A stretch of 64,000 nucleotides of DNA, taken from contig JAANYP010002063.1 in assembly GCA_020465985.1 (NCBI GenBank), positions 180,011-244,010 of the forward strand. The letters are read 5' to 3'. Origin of the DNA: Centrapalus pauciflorus. Taxonomy: Eukaryota; Streptophyta; Magnoliopsida; Asterales; Asteraceae. A program made the position numbers and the translations under genes. Below the pieces are notes generated by a model. That model was not told the origin of the DNA, searched no databases, and saw nothing but the letters and a program-made list of their open reading frames with translations. Position 1 is the stretch's first letter. Every line of letters starts with the position of its first letter. This document shows positions 35,856 to 44,781 of the stretch, piece by piece.

Positions 35856-37349
35856 CTACTGCGGTGGTGGTGGCGGTCCGAAAATACCAGCAAAGAATTC
35901 CCCAAAGGGGTTTCGGTCTTCTTGCATATGAGGTGCAGGTGGGTACATGTTTGTAGGGTGCACCACGCTCTCTCCGCGTGTCGTGGTGGGGACTCGACCA
36001 TAGGCTGGGAAGTATTGAGGAGTTCGATCCTCAACGTTCAGCCTCTCGAAATTCTGCCACTGATAGTTCTCGTATGGTTGGTATGGTAACCCAGCATTAT
36101 AATTCATGTGATCTCGCACTGCATCGGTGTACGCCCAATGCTGCTGGTTGTAATAGGCGTTCTGAAAGGCTGATGCGCGCACACCGGTGTATATCTCGTC
36201 GATTCGATTAGTCTGGGTTTCCAACTCATGCTGAAACTCGTCCATTCTTCCAACCACATCCTCTTGAAAGGTACCCAACCGTAAGTTCATTGCATCCAAC
36301 CGAGCAATGACTTGGGACATATCATTAGCTCCTCCTGCTGCATGTACTCTTTCGGCTTGATGTTGATGGTAAGCCTCTGCCTCTTCTATACCGTACAACT
36401 CTCGATGCGTCTTCCCCGTGTCGGAATCAAAGATCTCGAATCCTTGGTCTGTTTGGCGCAGAGTGATGCTTTGTATCATCGCCGCTGTAATAACGGCGCC
36501 AGAGACTCCCCTCGGCACAGATATGGGAGAAATCGCTGCCTGAGCTCTCAGATACTCTGATAAAATCCATCCGTGAGGGATTATTTTTCTCTCCCTCATG
36601 TCGTACATTGACCATAGGTCGTTCATCACAATCCAAGCAAAAGAAAGGCTCGGCTCTCCCGTCATCAATGCGTAAAGGATAGTTACCTCCTTGTGCCGAA
36701 TCTTTGTCAGATCGCTATCTCTTGGCAGCACATTGTTTGTAACAATCTTGTGTAACACCTTCGCCATGGGGCTAAGATCACGCCTAGCATACGCCGTATA
36801 TCCAGCCGCGGCATTATAATCAATTTTTAGTATCTCTGCCAACTGTGTGGTCCATTCACCCTCCCAAGTTCTGTCGGTGAATGCTAATTGCGCGTCTGTT
36901 TTATACTCATAATTGAAATTCCGTGCCCCGTCTTCTCCAACACCAATATCTACCCCGAAGACTTCCCGCAATGCTTGCGCGTTCATTGGAAATTCATGCC
37001 CATTAACGCGACCTATTAAGGTGAAATCGCCTCGGAATCGTCCCTCTTCGCGTCTTAATGTGGACATCCACTCCACCACCTCATCGTGATAAATGTGCTC
37101 CCCTCCTAAATCTAGTACTGCCTCCCAACCTAGCCGGTCGAAGCATCGAACTACCCCATAATTCTCAAACTCATCCTTCTTAACTCTCTTTTCGACCAAA
37201 ACCTTGCCGGAGAACTTCTTTGTCATGAACAATTGTCGTCGAATATTTGCCGGATGTTGTGATAGATTGAAGTCCGGGTTCCATTCTACCCTCGGTTGGG
37301 TAGAGGAACTGGCGCCTTCCCCCACGCGTTGTCTAGTTCGGCGAGACAT
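35856..37349 (-). CDS. Accessory ORF B, Athila ORF1 / putative plant transposon protein type
   Basis: Intact, 497 aa from the ATG at 37349. I prefer this to the longer open frame because an apparent splice acceptor, TTGCAG, ends directly before it. Residues about 50-300 form a globular region with C-F-D-R-L-G-W, an E-W-M-S-T-L-R segment and a L-Y-A-L-M-T-G-E-P-S-L-S-F segment; about 345-390 looks coiled coil; the C-terminus is Tyr/Pro-rich. The fold type resembles the Athila ORF-1 and putative plant transposon (Transposase_32) families from memory; a profile search would decide. It is a diverged paralogue of the ORF at 38491-39831. Its role is unknown. I see no signal peptide or membrane helix, so it is not an evident envelope protein. 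Confidence 0.8.
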   Translation of the reverse strand: MSRRTRQRVGEGASSSTQPRVEWNPDFNLSQHPANIRRQLFMTKKFSGKVLVEKRVKKDEFENYGVVRCFDRLGWEAVLDLGGEHIYHDEVVEWMSTLRREEGRFRGDFTLIGRVNGHEFPMNAQALREVFGVDIGVGEDGARNFNYEYKTDAQLAFTDRTWEGEWTTQLAEILKIDYNAAAGYTAYARRDLSPMAKVLHKIVTNNVLPRDSDLTKIRHKEVTILYALMTGEPSLSFAWIVMNDLWSMYDMRERKIIPHGWILSEYLRAQAAISPISVPRGVSGAVITAAMIQSITLRQTDQGFEIFDSDTGKTHRELYGIEEAEAYHQHQAERVHAAGGANDMSQVIARLDAMNLRLGTFQEDVVGRMDEFQHELETQTNRIDEIYTGVRASAFQNAYYNQQHWAYTDAVRDHMNYNAGLPYQPYENYQWQNFERLNVEDRTPQYFPAYGRVPTTTRGESVVHPTNMYPPAPHMQEDRNPFGEFFAGIFGPPPPPQ

Positions 37350-37746
37350 CTGCAAATACGACAACTTAAGTATATATATATATATAATTATAAACTTCTT
37401 AATTTGTTCTATTTTCATAACAAAGACCATAATTGATAAATTGTGAAATTATCATATCAAATGTAACATAAAGACGCATAATTAATTCATGTCAATTTAA
37501 CCACTTTTTCACATCTTAATAATTTAAGCAAATTGCACAAAATAACAACCAACTTTCCGGAAATTGACTAGCATGCCCTTTTTCTTAATCGTGCTCATAC
37601 TTTCACTTAATAATCTATTTTATACTATGAAAACACTTAGAATCATCATGTATAAGTGGTCATGCAAAAAGTCAATCTAAAAGTCAAAATTCATCTTCAA
37701 ACTCCATTAAAGCTTACTAGTTTAAGAATGGTGGAGTTTTTTGTAC
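37350..37746 (-). other. Predicted intron in the leader of ORF B
   Basis: On the minus strand CAAG|GTACAA at 37746 and TTGCAG|ATG at 37350 give a 397-nt AT-rich intron ending exactly at the start codon. A pyrimidine- and T-rich stretch precedes the acceptor. Prediction from sequence only. Confidence 0.55.
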
Positions 37747-37810
37747 CTTGTTCTTGATGAATGATGAAAGAGAGGTTGAATCTAAAGTGGTGGTAGATGA
37801 TTCCTAGCTT

Positions 37811-37831
37811 AACTTCAAACTTCCCCAACTT
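37811..37831 (-). repeat. Copy of the polypurine/LTR junction inside the ORF B leader
   Basis: The minus strand reads AAGTTGGGGAAGTTTGA, 17 bases identical to the true polypurine tract plus the first three LTR bases at 34970-34986. Confidence 0.75.
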
Positions 37832-38007
37832 GAGTTGCAAACTCAAGTTCCTTGCTACTTCTTGCGTAATGTCAATCACTAACTTGATTTTTAGTGATTT
37901 TTGTGAGAAAAATTGAGTTTTTTAAGTGAAAATATGTGGAGAAGATGAAGGAACCGTAAGGGGGGCGCAAAGGATGCTCTTGTAGGGTTTTGCAAAAAAA
38001 ATTTTCT

Positions 38008-38081
38008 ATTTAAAATGATGAGGTTTCGGGCAGGCGCACCCCTGGGCGCAGGCCTGCGCCGGCGGCTGCGCTTGGGGGGCC
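38008..38081 (-). promoter_or_regulatory. Internal promoter-like module of ORF B
   Basis: A GC-rich block (38031-38081) containing the 16-bp perfect palindrome GGCGCAGGCCTGCGCC (38045-38060) is followed on the minus strand by TTTTAAATA (38008-38016), a TATA-like site. The region lies about 260 bp upstream of the predicted donor site. A polypurine-like AAAGTTGGGGAAGG is at 38217-38230, about 137 bp before the block, the same order as in the LTR. Confidence 0.6.
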
Positions 38082-38490
38082 TGTTCGGTTCAAAAAATTT
38101 TCGTTTTTCAGTTGGTTGGGTGCATGCTTGGTTTGATCATTTACGTTTTTTTACGATAAAAAATATGGTTTACAAGCATTTATCCTACACTTTTTAAAAC
38201 ACATATATGTGTTTCCCCTTCCCCAACTTTTAAAAAATTGTGTCGTCCCCGACACTATGGAGGCTAAAATCAGTCTATGAGCAAAGTAATATGTAGGTAA
38301 CGGAGATATGCAAGTCAAATGTGCATTAAGCATAGCATGCAATTGTTCCGAATTCGAAGAAGTCGAAGGTGCCAACACGAACACCACACATATAGTTGTT
38401 ATGGCCTAAGGCCATTTACAAAACCAAGTAGCAATTGTTTCAAAAGTCAAGACCATAGTTTGTTAGAGAGAATTTCCCGCAAGTATAGAA

Positions 38491-39831
38491 TCAATAGTCA
38501 TCAGGCGACGTCAGATGAGAGGTGTTGGTAGAGACGGTGTGGGAACTACGGCGGCCGACTACCCGCTCAAGCTCCTCTATCCTCGTTTGGAGGCTAGCGA
38601 GCCAACGGGAGTGAGCTCCCACCGTGATCCCGTGAATATTAACGTCTTGTTTGAGCTTGTCCACCTCTGAAAGGACTGCAGTGTTCGCTGCCAGTAGTCC
38701 TTCGACTGCATTCTTGATGGCAGTCAGGCGTGCCTCCAGGACCTCATTCTCCGATAAATGTGCATTTGATGAACTACCCTTCTCGAACTTGACCTTGGCT
38801 TTCACAAACTTTACTTCATCTTTCTCACACTTAAACTCACCTATTCTCGATTTACCCTTGTCTAACGGTTGGTCATATCGGTAAAAAGATCGGCTAGCAG
38901 GAATGATCGAGACAGTACCATGCGCGGGGTCCCTAATCAAGAATGTGCCCGATACTTGTTCAAATTGTAAACCCGCCATAGTGTGTCGTGTAAACCAAAC
39001 ATCGTTGGGTCCTAAGAGTCGTGGGCTTGCCCCTTCCGAAATAACACCCATATTGATAAAGAGTTCAGTGAGCATACGTCCATACGGTATTTCCATGTGT
39101 GGTTTCACAAGAGTTGCCTCCCAAATATTCTGCATCATGATGTACGCGAGAGAGATGGCCGGTTTACCCGTGAGCAAAGCATGAATAAGTATAACTTCGC
39201 GGGTTCGGACAGCAGTGGTATTGGCAGATCTTGGCAAAATATTGAATACAATGAGCTTCCACAAGACTTTGGCCCAGGGGCGAAGATCACCCCGATAGTA
39301 TTTTGAATAGACCCTTGCTTGCTCAATCGTAAGATTAAAAACCTCAGCTAGTTTTTTAGCCCAACCCTCCGAGTGTCTCAACACCCCACTAGACAAGTCC
39401 TGTTCCGTCCAAAACTCTCGTGTGACCGGAATGTCCGTATCAAAGTCAAAATAATCACATAATGCTTTCCTAGAGATGACAACCTCTTTCCCATTGATAC
39501 GACCTCGTAATTCAAAATCATGTTCTACAGCTCCCTCTAATCGGATCAGAGTTTTCATCCATTCATAGATTTCCGTCTCATGAACATACGGGGTTTCAAT
39601 TTGCAATGCCCCTGACCACCCAATCCGGTCGAAACTCTCGATAATACCAAAGTGTTTAAAATCGGATTCCTTAAGAGTCTTTTCTATGAAAAAATGTGTA
39701 GGTGGTTCAGAAACTGGTGGTGAGGGTGGTGGTGAAGGATACTCGATGTTGATCGGGATCGGAGTGTGCACACGCATTCTCGGAGTGCGAGTAATACGTC
39801 GGCGAGAATTCCCTGTGAATTGTTGTGACAT
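38491..39831 (-). CDS. Accessory ORF A, paralogue of ORF B
   Basis: Intact, 446 aa from ATG 39831, which follows directly on an apparent acceptor GTGCATAG. Residues about 15-47 are Pro-rich. About 48-290 align by eye with ORF B through shared segments: F-x-H-F-G-I-I-E-S-F-D-R-I-G-W, Y-E-W-M-K-T-L, L-R-G-R-I-N-G-K, R-D-L-R-P-W-A-K-V-L, I-L-P-R-S, I-L-I-H-A-L-L-T-G-K-P-A-I-S-L. Residues about 355-435 are a probable coiled coil. It lies between integrase and ORF B in the same orientation. The family call is as for ORF B: Athila ORF-1 / Transposase_32-like, function unknown. Confidence 0.8.
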   Translation of the reverse strand: MSQQFTGNSRRRITRTPRMRVHTPIPINIEYPSPPPSPPVSEPPTHFFIEKTLKESDFKHFGIIESFDRIGWSGALQIETPYVHETEIYEWMKTLIRLEGAVEHDFELRGRINGKEVVISRKALCDYFDFDTDIPVTREFWTEQDLSSGVLRHSEGWAKKLAEVFNLTIEQARVYSKYYRGDLRPWAKVLWKLIVFNILPRSANTTAVRTREVILIHALLTGKPAISLAYIMMQNIWEATLVKPHMEIPYGRMLTELFINMGVISEGASPRLLGPNDVWFTRHTMAGLQFEQVSGTFLIRDPAHGTVSIIPASRSFYRYDQPLDKGKSRIGEFKCEKDEVKFVKAKVKFEKGSSSNAHLSENEVLEARLTAIKNAVEGLLAANTAVLSEVDKLKQDVNIHGITVGAHSRWLASLQTRIEELERVVGRRSSHTVSTNTSHLTSPDDY

Positions 39832-40427
39832 CTATGCACACATATAGCAACGAGAACGAAATTTAGCACAATTAAATGCACACATAGCACACAAACATGT
39901 TAATCTCGATGGAGTTCGAAGAACCCGGTGAGAAATACATAAATATTGAGTGCAATGCGTTCCATGAAGGTGCAAGTAAGTTCAATGTAGTGACCCTTCT
40001 CCATGAAGTTGGTGCATGTGCATGAACGATGACGGTAACGAAACATGGCAAGATTTGTCGTGACATGCATGATTATGAACGACGAATGGAGCGATTAAAA
40101 ATACGAATCATGAAATTGGAATGGAGCAACGTGTTCACCCTAGATTTAGCATAGAATAATGTGTCTCCACTGGATTTTATACTTAATATAGATTTTCTAA
40201 ACATATCACAGTGAAAAATTCATGAAAAACCCTATACTAAGAAATTAACTAAGAAGACATGAAATGTATATGTTCTAGCATGTAGCACATAACAAATCAC
40301 AAATAAAACTCTGAAATATGTTCATCTTCAACATTGTGAAGTTAGGGAAACAATAAGAACATCAAACCTCTATGGAAAATAGCATCTCTTGGTATAAACG
40401 TGAAAGATGAGGCAGAAAATCACTTAC
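39832..40427 (-). other. Predicted intron in the leader of ORF A
   Basis: Minus-strand donor CCAAT|GTAAGTG at 40427 and acceptor GTGCATAG|ATG at 39832 define a 596-nt T-rich intron. The donor is a near-perfect plant consensus. As for ORF B, the acceptor abuts the start codon. Confidence 0.6.
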
Positions 40428-40544
40428 ATTGGTGATATGATCCAAGGAGGAGCACGAATCAAGCAAGAAATCCAAGTTCCAGGAGTTTTGGGAGCAAAAA
40501 GTGGGCAAAATTTCGGAGGTTTTGTGAGAGAATGAAGCAAATGA

Positions 40545-40665
40545 GGTGAAAAAGGGTTTAAAAATCGCAGAAATGCATCGAGGCGCAGACGCAGGCGCAC
40601 CCCTGCGCTGGCCGGTGCGCTAGGGGCGCAGCGCGGGGCGCAGGCCTGCGCTGGCCGGTGCGCTG
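40545..40665 (-). promoter_or_regulatory. Internal promoter-like module of ORF A
   Basis: A GC-rich block (40582-40665) with the palindrome GCGCAGGCCTGCGC (40638-40651) and two copies of CTGCGCTGGCCGGTGCGC is followed on the minus strand by TTTTTAAACCC (about 40552-40563). A polypurine-like AAGTTGGGGAAA is at 40823-40834, about 155 bp before the block. Leader sequence and the predicted donor at 40427 follow. Confidence 0.6.
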
Positions 40666-41069
40666 CACTGTTCCCAGGCGATTTTTGTGTGTGCTGTTTG
40701 TAGCGTTTGGTCCCCCCAAAAAACTAACTAATTGTCGTACAACTTACAGAATTCTGTCCTCTATTTGTCCAAATTTTCGTCTTTCGTCGGCTCGGGATTT
40801 GCAGCTTTTAAATGGGTAAATTTTTCCCCAACTTAGTTGGTTGCGATAGGTACCACCAGAATATAGGATGAACTATTGTTTGACTAACTAATTTAAAAGA
40901 GCAACAAACTAAGGCATAATAAAATTTTAAACTGTAGAAACTAAAACACACTTTCGTGGTGAAAACGATTGCACTTAGCACGTGCAACAAGGCTTTAAAC
41001 CCCTCAGTAGCCTGAGTGGACGAGTTATAGTCTCGTGATGGTTTCTATAGAACACACCCACAAAGTTCA

Positions 41070-41085
41070 CTGGATTGCCTTCCAG
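41070..41085 (-). other. Conserved post-integrase stem-loop
   Basis: CTGGAAGGCAATCCAG on the minus strand: stem CTGGA/TCCAG, loop AGGCAA. The same site in element A (31993-32008) reads CTGGG-AGGCAA-CCCAG, so the pair at the stem tip has changed on both sides. Confidence 0.7.
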
Positions 41086-41136
41086 AAAGCGCTAAGTTTA
41101 ATGTCTTCAGCCAGACATTTTGGAACTCTTTAGTAT

Positions 41137-42349
41137 TTAAGTGATATCTTCCAAGACCATTGTCTCAGATGATATAATTTCATTGTCAGCCCATTGTACA
41201 AATAATTTTAATCTGTGTCCGTTTACTTTAAACGGCTCACCACCTTTTTGATCTATGATTTCAACCGCACCATAGGGGTAGATGTTAGTCACTGTGTATG
41301 GGCCTGTCCACTTACTTTTTAATTTGCCTGGGAAAAGCCGCAGGCATGCGTTAAATAACCAGACTTTGTCACCTTTATTAAACACCTTTCGTTTAATTAT
41401 TCGATCGAGGAAAGCTTTTGTTTTTTCTTTATATATTTTAGAACTTTCATACGCTTCCTTGCGAATTTCTTCTAATTCGTTCAGTTGGTGTTTTCGATTT
41501 ATACCGGCAGCTGTGAAGTTAAGGTTTGCATTTTTAATGGCCCATAAGGCTCGGTGCTCTAACTCAACCGGAAGATGACATAATTTCCCATAAACTAGTT
41601 TATAGGGAGACATACCAATAGGGGTTTTATATGCTGTACGATACGCCCAAAGTGCATCATCTAATCATATTGACCAATCTTTCCTATCGGGTCGTACTGT
41701 TTTTTCTAATATACGCTTGACCCCCCTGTTAGATACTTCTACTTGTCCGCTAGTTTGTGGGTGATATGGGGTTGCTATCTTATGCGTTACTCCATAATGC
41801 TTAAGTAGTTTGCTAAAGTACATATTTTTGAAATGAGAACCCCCGTCACTAATTATGGCTCTAGGAATTCTATGACGAGAAAATATATTACGTTTAACGA
41901 ATTGGCAAACTACTTTGTGGTCATTAGTCCTTGTGGCTTCGGCTTCTACCCATTTAGAGACGTAATCAACTGCCACTAAAATATATTCAAAACCGTATGA
42001 CGTAGGGAATGGTCCCATAAAGTCTATGCCCCACACATCGAAAATCTCTACTATGAGGATTGGTGTCATAGGCATTTGGTCTCTTTTTGAAATGCCTCCT
42101 ATTTGTTGGCATCGTAGGCATGACTTAACAAACTCGTAGGAGTCCTTAAAGATGGTCGGCCAAAAGAATCCACTTTGTAGGATTCGATGACCTGTCTTTT
42201 TAGCACTAAAATGGCCTCCGCATGCATACGAGTGACAGTGATTCAAAATATCGTAATGCTCGTTATCTGGAACACATCGCCGGATAATCTGATCTACTCC
42301 TATTTTGAATAAATCCGGCTCCTCCCAAATGTACTGTTTAGTTTGAGAG
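41137..42349 (-). pseudogene. Athila integrase (element C)
   Basis: One frame from the nested insertion to TGA near 41137, broken by one TAG between 41665 and 41613. The N-terminal zinc domain is visible (H-C-H...H-F...C-L-R-C at about 42240-42110). The catalytic triad is complete: D in G-I-D-F-M-G-P-F, D in I-S-D-G-G-S-H-F, and E in T-S-G-Q-V-E, with 35 residues between the last two. The C-terminal part continues in 41137-41613 (GDKVWLF, then W-T-G-P-Y-T-V). It inserts cDNA in the family. The frame upstream runs into the chromovirus LTR, showing that RNase H and integrase were one polyprotein. Confidence 0.9.
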
Positions 42350-42354
42350 AAGAA

Positions 42355-44385
42355 TGTGACACCCTTGCCACAACAACCACCAATTACAAAACACCCAGGA
42401 TTTAATCATCAACAAGCAATACACAATGATCTGATAACCTAAATTAAGTGTGGAAGCATTAAATGCATAAATAAAATAGTGCAACAAGTGTTAAACACCC
42501 TACGGTGCTATAAGGTACCAAGTCTGAGTCTACACACCCATACATTTATTACAATCATCCAGAATATTACAACATTGATTCATAACATAAATTACCGATG
42601 GAATAGTGATGAGTCTCCCAAATCTTCCAAACGACCTAACTAGAAGGTCCGGCCGTAGACTTTCCTTTTCCTGTAAAATAAAGTCAACTGAGGGGTAAGC
42701 GAATGCTTAGTGAATACACAGATTTACGCATTTTATAAATCCTTATGATGCCTACAAGAGTAGCAACGACGACGCACGTCGTGCACTCTCCACGTACACA
42801 AAGTACGACCACACAAGAGCCGTCGCTCTACGAGCCCGCAACTCGTCTTTTAAAATACACTACTGAGACCAACATAACATCGGGGATGACATACTGCCTA
42901 CGGACCTGGAGGGATCAGCTCCAGCGTCTTATAGAGCAGTAACATCAGAGTAACAAATGCGACCCGCAGGTCCATCATAGATGCACAACAAACGAACGGA
43001 CATGCATCAAATAAGAATGTGCATCCAAATTTACGCAAGTTAGTAGAATTCCAAACGAATAATGAAGCAACATGTCTCAGTAAGCAAAAGCAATCATAAA
43101 GCATATATAAACATGCGAAATCATATGTACTCACAGTGGGTGCGTAATTAAACTTTAACCAAATTTTATTTCTCTTCGGGCTTTCAACCGGATCCTCCAA
43201 GTACCCCACTGTGGGTTAAACAACACCACAAGGGACCTGTTATGTTAATTTACAACAATACTTCGTATCAATAACTGTTTAAATCATAAAACCAAGTTTC
43301 GTAAGTTTTGCAATATTTTTCCCCATTTCGGGTACATGTCCAAATTTATGAGTTTCATTCAAAATACACGAGTTTAAAGAGTAGATTTTCTCAATTTTAG
43401 GCATTAAACTCGAATTTAATGGTTAGATTCTAACTACATTCGAATCTAATGACTAGATTCGAATTCTATGTGTAGATTCGAACACCCCAAGGCACAAATT
43501 CCACTTCCATTCGAGTTTAGGGGATAGATTCGAACCCCATGTATTAAATTCGAAACCATGCTCGAGTCTAAGTGATAGATTCGAACTAACCCTTCGAATC
43601 TAGGGTAGTTTCGAAACCCCATTCGAATCTGGTGATACACACTCGAAAACACACTCGAATCTAGTACAAAATTCGAGTTTGTTCTTGCATTTCGACTCTG
43701 TTCTTGACATATTCGAGTCTGTTCATCATTTCAGCTTAAATCCTTCATTTCTAACTCAAAAATCATGCATATATCATGTATGATACCTAGATTCGATTCT
43801 ATTATGCATATACTACCATAATCTTGCAATATTTCAAGCAAAACAAGCTCCAATTTACATAAAATGACAGATTCGAATTCTAATTTACTTCAAAACCGAA
43901 ACTATAAACTTAAAAGGATCGATTCTTACCTTAATTCGTATGAAATCAGAAATCCGTTTGTAGATTGTTGTTGTACTCCTCGATACCTTTCCGTTGACGT
44001 ATAATTCTCGATAATCGGACGGTCGGTTTATGAGATAACTTAGAGAGATGTAGAGAGGAAATTCTAGAGAGATAAAGTAGTGAGAGAGTGTAAAATAGAA
44101 AAATGAAGCCTTTTGCCCTTTTTATACAACTTTCGTCATTTTTGCACATTTCACCACTCGACCTAACCGGTTCCATAAAATACTGATTTAATCTTAGAAT
44201 TATCGTAAATAACTTTTAATTCCTTAATATTCCATAACAATGATTCTGAGTTCAATTTTCTTAAAAATAGCAACAAACTTGCTAAATATCCAAAATACAT
44301 AATAATCGCCCAAATTTCAACTTAAATATATAATTTTTCCACTTAATTAACCAAGAAACATCAAAATAAATCCGAGGATGTTACA
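42355..44385 (-). repeat. 3' LTR of the chromovirus
   Basis: 2031 bp; minus-strand ends TGTAACATCC and GTGTCACA. TATA box TATAAAAAGG at about 44118-44126 on the minus strand. It holds a TTCGA-rich array at about 43410-43725, downstream of the TATA box and so probably transcribed. Lacks 77 bp present in the other LTR near 50195-50272. Confidence 0.92.
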
Positions 44386-44421
44386 GCATGGGCTCCACCA
44401 CGCTCAACTTCGTCCTCGAAG

Positions 44422-44781
44422 TTACTCGGACTCAAACAGTTGCGGATACTTTCTTAACATTTCTGATTTGACTTCCCATGTATGATTTGCTCCCTTATGA
44501 TGCTTCCAACGTATAAGCACCATTTCTATCTCTTAGCTCCTCAATTTCTTCATCTTAGTATCCAATACACATTCCGGCTCCTCCACATATCGAAGCCTTT
44601 CGTCAACTTGCAGCTCCGTGTGGTCTGCCCAATCCTCATTTCCAGTGTTAAATGATTTTCGGAGATTCCCAACGTGAAATACTGGATGTATGCCTGACAT
44701 CTCTTCAGGCAGTTCTAACCGATAAGACTGATTTCCAACCTTTTCAACAATCCTAAAGGGTCCGACGAATCTCGGAGCCAA
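44422..44781 (-). pseudogene. Chromovirus polyprotein end with chromodomain
   Basis: After a frameshift near 44793, the frame gives the end of integrase (A-P-R-F-V-G-P-F) and the start of a chromodomain (Y-V-E-E-P-E-C-V-L-D). A TAA at about 44533-44535 interrupts it. The rest of the domain continues in frame (M-V-L-I-R-W-K-H-H, then T-W-E-V, ending about 44422). Chromodomains in this lineage are thought to steer integration to heterochromatin by binding methylated histone H3. Confidence 0.85.

Noticed and set aside
38491..39831. ORF A as an envelope protein
   Set aside because: It lies at the env position but has no signal peptide, membrane helix or cleavage motif.
42745..43209. 65- and 103-codon frames repeated in both chromovirus LTRs
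   Set aside because: They lie inside the LTRs on both strands and are duplicated only because the LTR is.
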